Part shown: piece by piece, positions 52,902 through 61,752 of the stretch
Layout of the letters: the number at the start of each line of letters is the position of its first letter
How positions within the stretch are numbered: the first letter of the stretch is position 1
From: Bacillota bacterium
Lineage (GTDB): Bacteria; Bacillota; Bacilli; Desulfuribacillales; Desulfuribacillaceae
DNA: 64,000 bases
Reading direction: 5' to 3'
NCBI GenBank assembly: GCA_023388635.1
Contig: JAEWFW010000014.1
Coordinates: forward strand, 8,339 to 72,338
Program-made: the position numbers and the translations under genes
The notes under the pieces: generated by a model
Databases searched by the model: none
Told to the model about the DNA's origin: nothing
Seen by the model: only the letters and a program-made list of their open reading frames with translations

Positions 52902-52931
52902 AATAGATAGAGGGCTTAACCTCTATCTATT
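52902..52931 (-). terminator. Terminator of the alkaline phosphatase gene
   Basis: AATAGATAGAGG, 6 nt, CCTCTATCTATT (12 bp, perfect), followed by TTAGTG on the minus strand, about 110 bases after the stop at 53040. It separates phoA from the YibE/F gene. Confidence 0.65.
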
Positions 52932-53039
52932 CCGTTGAAACAATCATAACGAATTATACAGATATCTATGATATTTCAAATATCTTCCGCTAAATATTTA
53001 TCTGTGCATCTTACACACTCACTTTGCGTTTACTTTGTT

Positions 53040-54575
53040 TTACTTCGCTTTTGTAAGCACTTGGAGTTTCTTATTAATATCTGTGTTATCATACGCACCG
53101 AAAAACAGTTCATGACCTGCCCCGATTGCATATACAGGTACAGCCAATCCCGAATGCGCATAAGTCGAGAATTGAATTCCTGCACGGTTATTTAAAATAT
53201 GATTGGCAGTCACCGTCAACGGCTTACTTTGATAACCGTACAATAAATATTCGTTGCCTACATTACTGCTTGCGATCATCGTATGCCGCAATGCGTCACG
53301 CAGCCGCGTTATTTCTGATTCCGTCAAAACGATATGATCCCCTGCCTTCGGATCTGTAGGCAATGCAAGACCATAGTATTCCGTAATATGCGGCATCAAA
53401 TCTTCCAATTTCTCTTCGCCGACTTTCGTATTTTTCTTATATTCATTTACAATAGCGTCGAAATTAGCATAAGAAATTTTTTGCTTTTCTAAATTTCCAA
53501 AAAACGTCTTATAGTCTGTTCCCGCAAATCCGATCGTCATTCCGCCTGTCTCATGATCACCGGTTACGACAATTAAAGTTTCGTCTGGATGTTCACGGTA
53601 AACTTTTAACGCCTCTTTAATAGCATCATTAAAAGCAATCGTCTCCATGATTGACGTACCGGCATCATTAGCATGACAAGCCCAGTCAATTTTTCCCGAC
53701 TCTACCATCATGAAATAGCCATTGGGATTATCCAGCACTTCTATGCCTTTCTTTACAAAATCAGCAAGACTCAATTCATCCGGCTTACGGTCGATTTCAT
53801 ACGCCATATCTCCGTTAGCCGCTGTTAAAGCCACCGGATCAACTGACAAAACCTTCCCCGATTTGTTATTTAGCGCCAAAATATCCTCTTTAGTCGTGAC
53901 GACTTTATAGCCATTGTCCTTAGCCAAATCTAAAATGTTTTTGCCGTTTTCAACTCCCGCTTTCTTGCCATCCGGATCGCCAAAATACCCACCGCCGAAA
54001 AAGTCAAAATTACTAGTCGTCATTTGCTTTGCAATACTGTAGTAGTTATTTCTCGATGACTCGTTGGCATAAAATACTGCCGGTGTCGCATGGTTCAATG
54101 TCACGGTACTGATAACGCCAATTTTATAACCTTGACTTTTCAATTTGCGAGTAATCGGTTCATAGTTGATTTTCTTCGTTGTATCCATGTTAATGACACC
54201 GTCTAATGTCTTAAATCCTGAAGCAATTGATGTCCCTGTAGAAGCAGAATCCGGTATAAAAGAAGATGCATCATATGTATCTGCGCTGCCAACTCCCGGA
54301 AATTTCGTGAATTCAAGTTTCTCAATCGCTGGAACACCCGGCTTTAATTTGTTCCCTAAATACATTTGCGCCGAGTTGACTTGCGGTGTGCTCATCCCAT
54401 CTCCGATGAACAAAAATACATATTTGGGTGCCTTGCCTGTATACTCATCAGTCGCACCATACGCTGATTGAGTAAATGATGTTACACCTGAAATAAGCGA
54501 AAAGCATACAAAAAATACTAATGACAACGCTACTAAAGACACCCAACTTTTTCTCCAAAAACTGACGAACTTCAT
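53040..54575 (-). CDS. Alkaline phosphatase (PhoA family)
   Basis: 511 residues from the ATG at 54575 (GGAGGTG upstream); the longer frame to 54638 would start beside the -10 box. Signal peptide to about residue 40 (Trp/Leu/Val-rich core, cleavage likely after SAYGA). Metal and active-site motifs: FLFIGDGMSTPQ, FIPDSASTGTSIASG with the nucleophilic Ser, FFMMVESGKIDWACH and VVTGDHETGGM. It releases phosphate from organic esters outside the cell. Its promoter has a five-copy Pho box, linking it to PhoPR at 12319-14870. Confidence 0.94.
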   Translation of the reverse strand: MKFVSFWRKSWVSLVALSLVFFVCFSLISGVTSFTQSAYGATDEYTGKAPKYVFLFIGDGMSTPQVNSAQMYLGNKLKPGVPAIEKLEFTKFPGVGSADTYDASSFIPDSASTGTSIASGFKTLDGVINMDTTKKINYEPITRKLKSQGYKIGVISTVTLNHATPAVFYANESSRNNYYSIAKQMTTSNFDFFGGGYFGDPDGKKAGVENGKNILDLAKDNGYKVVTTKEDILALNNKSGKVLSVDPVALTAANGDMAYEIDRKPDELSLADFVKKGIEVLDNPNGYFMMVESGKIDWACHANDAGTSIMETIAFNDAIKEALKVYREHPDETLIVVTGDHETGGMTIGFAGTDYKTFFGNLEKQKISYANFDAIVNEYKKNTKVGEEKLEDLMPHITEYYGLALPTDPKAGDHIVLTESEITRLRDALRHTMIASSNVGNEYLLYGYQSKPLTVTANHILNNRAGIQFSTYAHSGLAVPVYAIGAGHELFFGAYDNTDINKKLQVLTKAK

Positions 54576-54625
54576 TAAATGACACACCTCCAAAATATTA
54601 TTTATTAAATCTCCCAACGCTTTCC

Positions 54626-54690
54626 ATTGTATATGCAATATTTTAAGTAGCTGTTAAGCTCTTTTTAATATTGTTTAAAGTATTTGTTAA
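54626..54690 (-). promoter_or_regulatory. PhoP box array and -10 of the alkaline phosphatase gene
   Basis: On the minus strand five TTAACA-like hexamers begin at 54690, 54679, 54668, 54657 and 54646: TTAACA, TTTAAA, TTAAAA, TTAACA, TTAAAA, each exactly 11 bp apart. This equals the TT(A/C)ACA direct repeats with 5-bp spacers bound by PhoP in B. subtilis. The array ends 9 bp before a TACAAT -10 (54626-54631), with no good -35, as expected for an activator-dependent promoter. Confidence 0.85.
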
Positions 54691-54927
54691 TTACTAAACG
54701 CATAAGAAACTGATTGCTGTATAATATTACCAATCCAGCCAGATGGGAAACATGGGTGCGGCAAAATACAACATAATATTAAGCACGATCATAATCCTGA
54801 TGACAATCCTAAGTTGCACGAAAATTTCATCATTTCTAATTTTTATCCACTATGCTATAATGTTAAAATAAAACAACGTTGCATCATGTGAAACATAAGC
54901 AATGATTAAATAACTGGAGGCGTATTT

Positions 54928-55749
54928 ATGACATCCTCAGATCGAATGATACCGGCAGAAAAGATCTCCTCTGCCGATAAAATTACCGTCCGTTCAGTCG
55001 AACGTGCACTCGATATTCTCAGCGCATTTATCGGTTCGGAAAAGACACTGTCGCTGACTGAAATTGCTAATAAAGTCGATTTGCATAAAAGTACTGTTCA
55101 CAGGTTGCTAAACTCATTGGAAGCACGCGGATATATCGAAAAGCTAGCTGAATCGGAGCGTTATCGCTTGGGGAACAAAATCATTGAACTCTCCAGCCAT
55201 GCCACTCGCTCCAGTGACCTAATCCAGACCGCTGTACCGGAAATGACGCATTTACGCGATGAACTCAGCGAAACAGTCAGCCTGTACATCCGCGATCAAC
55301 ATGACCGGATTCGCCTGCATGCGATTGAAGGTACGCAGTCTTTGCGGAGAATTGCGATCATCGGTCAAAGACTTCCTTTGTACGCGGGTGCATCCAGCAA
55401 AATACTACTTGCATTTCTTCCTGAGCACGAACAAGATAAAATATTTAAGAATCCGCATTGGTCTCCCGCTATCGATATACGCAAATTTCGCCAAACGCTT
55501 GAAGGCATACGCAAGAATCAGTACGCAACAAGTTTTGGCGAACGGGAACCTGGGGTTGCATCGATTGCCGCACCGGTATTTTTTGAAAACGGCAGCATTG
55601 CCGCTGCATTGTCTATCTCCGGTCCGGTTGATCGCTTTTCTGATAAACAAATCCATCGCATGGCAGATGTCGTCGTCGCATCGGCGAACCACATTACAAC
55701 AATGCTGGCACATAACCATATTATTAGCCACAGCACCTATTCTTATTAA
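54928..55749 (+). CDS. IclR-family transcriptional regulator
   Basis: 273 residues. Winged helix (about 25-85) with VERALDILSAF, SLTEIANKVDLHKSTVHRLLN and ARGYIEK, then the IclR effector domain (about 105-265) with LPLYAGASSKILLAFLP and FGEREPGVASIAAPVF. GGAGG precedes the ATG, and an extended -10 (TGC-TATAAT) lies about 65 bp upstream. It sits 16 bp before the aconitase gene and is probably co-transcribed, which suggests it senses a C4-C6 acid. The effector is unknown. Confidence 0.9.
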   Translation: MTSSDRMIPAEKISSADKITVRSVERALDILSAFIGSEKTLSLTEIANKVDLHKSTVHRLLNSLEARGYIEKLAESERYRLGNKIIELSSHATRSSDLIQTAVPEMTHLRDELSETVSLYIRDQHDRIRLHAIEGTQSLRRIAIIGQRLPLYAGASSKILLAFLPEHEQDKIFKNPHWSPAIDIRKFRQTLEGIRKNQYATSFGEREPGVASIAAPVFFENGSIAAALSISGPVDRFSDKQIHRMADVVVASANHITTMLAHNHIISHSTYSY

Positions 55750-55765
55750 GTGAGGAGAATCTACT

Positions 55766-57700
55766 ATGGGAAAAAACTTATCACAGAAAATATTACAAGC
55801 ACATTTGATATCGGGAGAAATGATCCCCGGGCAGGAAATTGGTTTAAAAATCGATCAAACCTTAACGCAAGACGCCACAGGTACGATGGCGTATTTACAA
55901 TTTGAGGCTACCAGCATCCCACAAGCAAAAACGGAACTATCTGTCAGCTATGTCGACCACAACACATTGCAGACCGGATTTGAAAATGCCGATGATCACC
56001 GTTACTTACAGACCGTTGCGGCAAAACACGGCATCCATTTCTCTCGTCCGGGAAACGGCATCAGCCATCAAGTACATCTTGAACGCTTTGGAAAGCCGGG
56101 CAAAACCCTCTTAGGCTCCGATAGCCATACACCGACCGGCGGAGGAATCGGCATGATCGCCATCGGTGCAGGCGGACTCGATGTAGCCGTCGCCATGGGC
56201 GGCGGTGCGTTTTACACGCCAATGCCGAAAATTCTCAATGTCAAGCTGACAGGCAAACTCCAACCATGGGTCTCTGCCAAAGACGTGATTCTCGAAGTTT
56301 TGCGCCGTCTATCGGTTAAAGGCGGAGTTGGAAGAATCCTTGAATACACAGGAGAAGGCATTCAATCGCTAACTGTACCAGAGCGAGCGATTATAACAAA
56401 TATGGGCGCTGAATTGGGAGCGACAACCTCACTCTTCCCAAGTGACGAAATTACGCGAGCTTTCCTAAAAGCACAGCAGCGTGAACATGACTGGATTGAA
56501 CTCTTACCAGATCATGATGCCAGTTATGACGAGCAAATCGAAATAAATTTAACGGACTTACAGCCGATGGCAGCAAAACCGCATATGCCTGACAATGTCG
56601 ATACCATTAAAAATATTGGACCGATTACTGTCAACCAAGTAGCTATCGGCAGTTGCACGAACGGTTCCTATATGGACTTAATGCGTGTAGCGTCTATATT
56701 AAAAGGAAAAACAGTCCATCCTGATGTCAGCCTCGTCGTCGCACCCGGCTCTAAGCAAGTTTTTGAAATGATTGCCGCCAATGGTGCTCTAGCTGATTTG
56801 ATCAAAGCCGGTGCGAGAATTCTTGAAGCTGCATGCGGTCCTTGTATTGGCATGGGGCAAGCTCCACAAACAGACGCTGTGTCTGTTCGGACATTTAACC
56901 GCAATTTTGAAGGGCGCAGCGGAACGAAATCAGCGCAAATCTATCTTGCCAGTCCGGAAGTCGCCGCCGCCGCTGCGATTACAGGCAAATTAACAGACCC
57001 TCGTGAATTGGGAACATACCCGGTCGTGACAATTCCGCCAGAATTTATCATTGACGACAGCATGGTGATTGCACCAAGTAAAACACCGGAGCAAATCGAA
57101 GTGCAGCGCGGACCAAATATTAAACCTGTACCGATTAATGATCCGATGCCGGAAACATTGAGCGCACCTGCGATCCTCAAAGTCGGCGATAACATTACGA
57201 CAGATCACATTATGCCGGCAGGAGCGAAAGTCTTGCCATTGCGCTCCAACATACCGGCGATTTCCGAATATGTCTATTGCCAAGTCGATGAAACATTCCC
57301 GGCTCGTGCCAAGCAAGCCGGCAAGTCCTTCATCATCGGTGGTCACAATTACGGTCAGGGTTCTAGCCGCGAGCATGCTGCTTTAGCACCGATGTATCTG
57401 GGAGTTAAAGCCGTGATTGCCAAGTCATTTGCCCGCATCCATAAGGCGAATCTGGTGAACTTCGGCATTATTCCATTGACCTTTAAGAATGAAGCCGATT
57501 ATGAGATGATCGCCCAGGACGATCAAATCATCATCCCGAATATCCGTCAACAAATCGCCAACGGCAAAGAAATCACCGTAGAAAACGCCACACAAGGCAC
57601 TGTCTTTACGGGGGAATACGACTTGTCCGACCGCCAAATCAGTATTTTGCTCGAAGGCGGACAATTGAATTACACGAAAAAACAGGCAGGATTGATTTAG
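55766..57700 (+). CDS. Aconitate hydratase, Aquifex-type
   Basis: 644 residues, matching the short Aquifex-type aconitases rather than the roughly 900-residue AcnA (CitB) of most Bacillales. Cluster ligands: Cys in AIGSCTNGS and the pair in ACGPCIGMGQ. Other motifs: LLGSDSHTPTGGG, VAPGSKQV, ASPEVAAAAAITG, and a C-terminal swivel domain with NYGQGSSREHAALAP. It interconverts citrate and isocitrate, feeding Icd. GAGGAG precedes the ATG. The only TCA gene away from icd-mdh-fum here. Confidence 0.93.
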   Translation: MGKNLSQKILQAHLISGEMIPGQEIGLKIDQTLTQDATGTMAYLQFEATSIPQAKTELSVSYVDHNTLQTGFENADDHRYLQTVAAKHGIHFSRPGNGISHQVHLERFGKPGKTLLGSDSHTPTGGGIGMIAIGAGGLDVAVAMGGGAFYTPMPKILNVKLTGKLQPWVSAKDVILEVLRRLSVKGGVGRILEYTGEGIQSLTVPERAIITNMGAELGATTSLFPSDEITRAFLKAQQREHDWIELLPDHDASYDEQIEINLTDLQPMAAKPHMPDNVDTIKNIGPITVNQVAIGSCTNGSYMDLMRVASILKGKTVHPDVSLVVAPGSKQVFEMIAANGALADLIKAGARILEAACGPCIGMGQAPQTDAVSVRTFNRNFEGRSGTKSAQIYLASPEVAAAAAITGKLTDPRELGTYPVVTIPPEFIIDDSMVIAPSKTPEQIEVQRGPNIKPVPINDPMPETLSAPAILKVGDNITTDHIMPAGAKVLPLRSNIPAISEYVYCQVDETFPARAKQAGKSFIIGGHNYGQGSSREHAALAPMYLGVKAVIAKSFARIHKANLVNFGIIPLTFKNEADYEMIAQDDQIIIPNIRQQIANGKEITVENATQGTVFTGEYDLSDRQISILLEGGQLNYTKKQAGLI

Positions 57701-57715
57701 CAGCAGGATAAGAAA

Positions 57716-57760
57716 AAAAGGATACGGCAGATCAATTTCTGCCGCATCCTTTTCCTTTTT
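57716..57760. terminator. Bidirectional terminator between aconitase and tatA
   Basis: AAAAGGATACGGCAGA and TCTGCCGCATCCTTTT (one mismatch), 6-nt loop; T-rich tails on both sides. Confidence 0.85.
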
Positions 57761-57781
57761 ATACTACCTATATTGCTCTAT

Positions 57782-58159
57782 CTATACTCTCGTTTCCACT
57801 TCTTCTACTTCCTCGTTACTATTCATTGACGCTTTCTCACTGCTCACCGCACCGTTCTTTTCAACTGCTTGCGGCTCAACAACAACGGCATCAGCAGCTT
57901 CCACTTTCACTTCTTCAACCTTAGCTGCTCGACTGATATTTCTTGATTGCGGAACCATGATATCCTTCTTTAAATCGGTTGTCATGTTTTTTATTTCTTT
58001 GAAATCAACTACATCGGTCATATCCTGCGTCGCTTTCTTGAAATCCCTGAGCGTCCTGCCCAATGTTCTACCGATTTCCGGCAACTTGTTAGGACCAAAC
58101 AGAATCAGCGCTACAATAATGACTAAAATAATTTCAGATGTTCCTATATTGGCAAACAT
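57782..58159 (-). CDS. tatA: Twin-arginine translocase subunit TatA, copy 1
   Basis: 125 residues. Short N-terminal helix (EIILVIIVALILFGPNKLPEI) with the TatA/TatE FGPNKLPE hinge, an amphipathic helix (LGRTLRDFKKATQDM) and a long acidic tail (Glu/Val-rich). Pore-forming subunit for export of folded proteins. The tail is longer than in the second copy at 58829. No tatC is in the window. Confidence 0.92.
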   Translation of the reverse strand: MFANIGTSEIILVIIVALILFGPNKLPEIGRTLGRTLRDFKKATQDMTDVVDFKEIKNMTTDLKKDIMVPQSRNISRAAKVEEVKVEAADAVVVEPQAVEKNGAVSSEKASMNSNEEVEEVETRV

Positions 58160-58277
58160 AAATGCTGCACCTCCATTGTCCGCATGTCTACATTATAACA
58201 CACGTAACTGCGAAATTCTCGTGTTTTCTTTTATATTCTCCGTTTTGTTTGTGTGGATTATTCGATGAAAACACACT

Positions 58278-58715
58278 TTATTTAAACTTTTGTGCAGCCT
58301 GCACCGCCAGTACATCAGCACGCTCATTCCATTTGTCTCCACTGTGTCCTTTTACTTTGTACCAATGGACTTGATGTACATCGATGAGCTCTAATAATTG
58401 TTCCCAGAGGTCACGATTTTCTACCGGTTTCTTTTGGCTATTTTTCCAGCCATTTTTCTGCCAGTTAACATACCATTTTTGCTGGAAGCAATTGCACACA
58501 TAGGCACTGTCCGTGTAAATGCTCACTTCACATGGTTCCTTCAATGCCCGCAACGCCTCAATCGCAGCTAAAATCTCCATGCGGTTATTTGTCGTTTCTT
58601 TCTCTCCGCCGGACAGTTCACGAATATTTTCACCGTACATCAATACGGCTCCCCATCCTCCCGGACCCGGGTTTCCCGAACATGCCCCATCGGTATACAC
58701 AGTAATCTTTTTCAA
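58278..58715 (-). CDS. rnhA: Ribonuclease HI
   Basis: 145 residues, close to the E. coli enzyme. The catalytic tetrad is present: Asp9 in VYTDGACSGNPGPGG, Glu47 in NNRMEILAAI, Asp69 in IYTDSAYV and Asp134 in NERADVLA. It retains the Trp-rich basic protrusion (VNWQKNGWKN). It degrades RNA in RNA-DNA hybrids. It lies between the two tatA genes, in the same direction. Confidence 0.96.
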   Translation of the reverse strand: MKKITVYTDGACSGNPGPGGWGAVLMYGENIRELSGGEKETTNNRMEILAAIEALRALKEPCEVSIYTDSAYVCNCFQQKWYVNWQKNGWKNSQKKPVENRDLWEQLLELIDVHQVHWYKVKGHSGDKWNERADVLAVQAAQKFK

Positions 58716-58828
58716 ATCATATCCCCCCGGAACTTTCTGCTTTACTCTGTTGTATTATACCTTATTTTTCCGCAAAATAAAAAACTACTGGCAATTGCCA
58801 ATAGCTCAGTATTGTATGACTTTAGATT

Positions 58829-59020
58829 TTATACTCTTCTTTCAGATTTGTCTTCGTCATCTTTATCGTCGAAATTTGTCAAATCTGTTGTTGCAGATTT
58901 AAATTCTTTAAGCGTTCTTCCTGCTGCACGACCAAGCTCAGGAAGTTTATTTGGACCGAAAATAATCAGCGCAATTACCAAAATAATAATTAAACCAGGA
59001 ACTCCAATGTTTGAAATCAT
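58829..59020 (-). CDS. tatA: Twin-arginine translocase subunit TatA, copy 2
   Basis: 63 residues from the ATG at 59020 (GGGGGTG upstream). N-terminal helix (LIIILVIALIIFGPNKLPEL), hinge, amphipathic helix (GRTLKEFKSATTDL) and a short charged tail. Minimal TatA/E length. It follows the multi-cluster ferredoxin gene by 37 bp and is probably co-transcribed with it. Confidence 0.92.
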   Translation of the reverse strand: MISNIGVPGLIIILVIALIIFGPNKLPELGRAAGRTLKEFKSATTDLTNFDDKDDEDKSERRV

Positions 59021-59057
59021 ACTTGTCACCCCCATTTATATGCTTGTTTATATTATA

Positions 59058-60233
59058 TCACAAAGAGTCAAGTAATGCTCGCGTTTTCTCTGCTTTTATC
59101 TGGCATAGATGGCAAAGCGTTTGCTCTGTCTCTCGAGCATCCCCGACAAAGAACGTGCTGCCACAATCGGAACATTTTTTAGTGGGTAATTCGACAATAT
59201 TTACAAGGGAAACGTCGTAATAAGCCGCTACGGATATCGGTTTAATCTTCAATGATTGCTGCGGACATATTTCACAGCGGCCACAGGCGATACACTTTTG
59301 CGGATCAAACATCAATGCCGCACGATCTTCTTTGGACTCCCACAACAAGGCTTTCGTCGGGCAAACTGCTTCACATACACCACATTTATCGCAGGTACCT
59401 TTGAGCGTCAGCGTAGAAAACTCTTTTTCCGGCAGACTGCGTTGTATGTCACGCTGCGTGCTTGTAATCTCTTGTTTAAAGCTGCCCATCGCCTGTTTGA
59501 TTTTTAAGCGTTTGTAATTATTTCTTTGGGAATACGTTAGCGGATCGGCTGTAATTTCTGTCTCTTGTTCCACAGATTCTGCTTTACGTAATCGCAGATT
59601 TTTCAAAAGCGAACGGCGTGTAACGCCGGAAACTACGTCATCTTCCTTGTCCAAAAAAAATTCGGCATCATCCGTCGCATGAATTTCCACAGGTAATCCC
59701 ACTTGTGAACACCATTGACGCAAATTTTCAATATGCTGATGAATATCAAAGACATTATGATATTTACACCCCGGACATTCTCCGGTATATAGATTCAATG
59801 TATAGACGGCTTGTATTCCGCCTTCTGCATGTACGCTACCTTCTATTTGTTGCTTGCGATTTACTGTGGCAAAATGCGCGATCATCGCCGGGTCAATAGT
59901 GCGATAACAAGAAATTTTTATGCCCTTTTGCAATTTTTCAAACACATTACAAGTAATATTGACTTGCGGATACGCGGTGATTTCATTGATAATTTTCGTA
60001 TATGGTTTAGGAACGTATTCCATTGCCAATGTTGGACATGCCGCTACACAAGCCGTACAATCATTGCATTTCTTATCGATCAATTTTACTGAGCGATCAT
60101 GCAGCTCCAGCGCTTTGGTTGGACATATGTCAACACAGCGCTTACAGACTGCCTGTGAGGATTTATAATTTAAACATTGTGCCTGCCTGATATCAATAAC
60201 CGGCATATCAAGCCATTCACGAAGCTGATTCAT
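59058..60233 (-). CDS. Multi-cluster 4Fe-4S ferredoxin-like protein
   Basis: 391 residues from the ATG at 60233 (GGGGAGGG upstream; upstream extension rejected). N-terminal pair of [4Fe-4S] motifs (CKRCVDICP near residue 31 and CNDCTACVAACP), a middle region with extra cysteines (GECPGCKYH), a second pair (CDKCGVCEAVCP and CIACGRCEICP), and a C-terminal zinc-ribbon or rubredoxin-like module (CSDCGSTF ... CHLCQ). No signal peptide, so cytosolic. It may pass electrons to a Tat-exported oxidoreductase or mature one, since tatA follows; this is inference. No exact family recognised. Confidence 0.8.
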   Translation of the reverse strand: MNQLREWLDMPVIDIRQAQCLNYKSSQAVCKRCVDICPTKALELHDRSVKLIDKKCNDCTACVAACPTLAMEYVPKPYTKIINEITAYPQVNITCNVFEKLQKGIKISCYRTIDPAMIAHFATVNRKQQIEGSVHAEGGIQAVYTLNLYTGECPGCKYHNVFDIHQHIENLRQWCSQVGLPVEIHATDDAEFFLDKEDDVVSGVTRRSLLKNLRLRKAESVEQETEITADPLTYSQRNNYKRLKIKQAMGSFKQEITSTQRDIQRSLPEKEFSTLTLKGTCDKCGVCEAVCPTKALLWESKEDRAALMFDPQKCIACGRCEICPQQSLKIKPISVAAYYDVSLVNIVELPTKKCSDCGSTFFVGDARETEQTLCHLCQIKAEKTRALLDSL

Positions 60234-60320
60234 AAGATTTACCCTCCCCTCTTTATTATTGTACAATATCGCACCATAAAATAAAAGTTGCTCAGCTACA
60301 TACAAAAATAAAACAAGACC

Positions 60321-60374
60321 ATTTCCCGACGAGTACGTAGAATCAAAATTTCCCAATGATCACGTAGAATCAGA
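60321..60374. repeat. 27-bp tandem repeat (two copies)
   Basis: ATTTCCC-N7-ACGTAGAATCA and flanks occur twice in tandem (60321-60347, 60348-60374), with 5-6 differences, in the gap between the ferredoxin and Spx-like genes. No protein or obvious RNA structure. Confidence 0.55.
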
Positions 60375-60447
60375 AACAGTCTTGATATACAGTCATATAT
60401 ACAATACATAGCTGTGCCTATCGGCTTTTTCCTTTTGCGCAATAACA

Positions 60448-60825
60448 TTATCCGACTTTTTGCACTTTTTGCCGCTTAGCAATCATGTTGAGCATATCCA
60501 GATTGAATCCGGCAGTTACATGCTCACCATCAGTAATGATCGGTCTGCGTAATAATTTCGGTTCTTTCGACAGTAAAACCAGTAACTCACTAAACTTCAT
60601 ATCCAGATGGTTAATGCCTAACTGGCGATAACGATTGCTGCGAACGGAAACCAAGCTGTCAATACCTTCTTCAGAAATCACACTTAAATGTTTCAATTCT
60701 TCGGGTGTTGGAGGATTTCTGAAAATGTGCCGTTCTTCGAATGCAATACCGTTTTCCTGCAACCACGCTTTGACTCTTCTGCATGAAGTACAACTTGGAT
60801 ACGTATAAAAAACTACTTTGTTCAT
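60448..60825 (-). CDS. Spx/ArsC-family thioredoxin-fold protein
   Basis: 125 residues from the ATG at 60825 (GGAGGG upstream). The N-terminal VVFYTYPSCTSCRRVKAWL holds redox switch C12-x2-C15; the C-terminal LLRRPIITDGEHVTAGFN matches the Spx/MgsR subgroup, which binds RNA polymerase alpha and reprogrammes transcription under disulphide stress. The CxxC and length (Spx is 131) favour Spx-like over arsenate reductase. It has a full-consensus promoter covered by a palindrome and is divergent from a cysteine-rich regulator. Confidence 0.9.
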   Translation of the reverse strand: MNKVVFYTYPSCTSCRRVKAWLQENGIAFEERHIFRNPPTPEELKHLSVISEEGIDSLVSVRSNRYRQLGINHLDMKFSELLVLLSKEPKLLRRPIITDGEHVTAGFNLDMLNMIAKRQKVQKVG

Positions 60826-60886
60826 TGACAACACCCTCCATTTAAATAAAATATGTAACTAAATCCCTGTCTTATTTTATATACAC

Positions 60887-60922
60887 ATTATATTACAACG
60901 ATAACACTATGTCAATAGTGTT
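60887..60922 (-). promoter_or_regulatory. Consensus promoter of the spx-like gene with operator on its -35
   Basis: TTGACA, 17 bp, TATAAT on the minus strand (both hexamers perfect). The -35 lies in the middle of the perfect 20-bp palindrome AACACTAT-N4-ATAGTGTT (60903-60922). Strong basal promoter with a repressor site; the divergent HTH gene at 61042 is the obvious candidate repressor. Confidence 0.8.
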
Positions 60923-60944
60923 AACTATGAAAACCTATAAAAAT

Positions 60945-60973
60945 TTGCTTTTTGTTGAGATTTTGTATATGAT
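60945..60973 (+). promoter_or_regulatory. Promoter of the cysteine-rich HTH regulator
   Basis: TTGCTT, 17 bp, TATGAT; the palindrome at 60903-60922 lies about 22 bp upstream of this -35, so one site could serve both directions. Confidence 0.55.
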
Positions 60974-61041
60974 TTTCTTACATATATATTTTTGAAAAAC
61001 AGAACATTTACAAAATGAATACGATTTAAAAGGTGGATGTT

Positions 61042-61752
61042 ATGGACGAAATTATGTTTAAAATTGCCGGTGTTCTCTCCGATCGAACTCGCTACACCAT
61101 TTATGATTACATTTTTCATCATTGCGCGGGGGTATCTGTACAAGACATTGCGGATGAATTCGGAATCCATCCGAATGTGGCACGTTTACATCTGACCAAG
61201 CTAGAAGATGTCTCTTTAATTCGTTCTAATTTCGATAAAAAATCGAAAAAAGGCGGACGTCCTAATAAAGTATATACGCTTAGCAATGAAACCATTTCAT
61301 TTCATTTTCCCCATCGTGACTTGTCCGTGATTACGACTCTAGCCATAAAAGCATTGCACAGCCTCGGTAATCACGCCCATGAAGCATTTATCGAACAAAA
61401 TTATCAATACGGCAAAGAGTTGGGGCAAAAAAATCGTTTAAAATACCAGATAAACCATGAATCATCCCTACAAGATATCCTAGACTCTCTTAAGAATACT
61501 CTAGAAAGTTCCGGACTCAATCCTTCGATACAAATTCTGAGTGACAATGAAATTGAATTCGAGGTTCGTAACTGTACTTATAAAGACAGTATTGATATGT
61601 GTCCAGATTTGCTGTGTAAAGCGCACCAGAAAGTGCTACAAGGAATTTTTGAATCCTTCTTTGATCAATTACAATTCACGCCACTAAAAACACTGCAAAA
61701 CTTCACATGCTGCAACTATTGCCATTATAAGGCACAATTTGTCTCGAAGTAA
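61042..61752 (+). CDS. HTH regulator with cysteine-rich C-terminus (COG2345/SufR-like)
   Basis: 236 residues from the ATG at 61042 (AAAGGTGG upstream). N-terminal winged helix (about 1-85): LSDRTRYTIYDYIFHH, QDIADEFGIHPNVARLHLTKL and the wing KKGGRPNKVYTL. A helical middle follows, and the C-terminus has cysteines in NCTYKDSIDMCPDLLC and TCCNYC that could hold a Fe-S cluster or zinc. The layout recalls SufR-type members of COG2345, whose Fe-S cluster controls DNA binding. Divergent from the spx-like gene. Metal or redox sensing is inferred. Confidence 0.82.
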   Translation: MDEIMFKIAGVLSDRTRYTIYDYIFHHCAGVSVQDIADEFGIHPNVARLHLTKLEDVSLIRSNFDKKSKKGGRPNKVYTLSNETISFHFPHRDLSVITTLAIKALHSLGNHAHEAFIEQNYQYGKELGQKNRLKYQINHESSLQDILDSLKNTLESSGLNPSIQILSDNEIEFEVRNCTYKDSIDMCPDLLCKAHQKVLQGIFESFFDQLQFTPLKTLQNFTCCNYCHYKAQFVSK

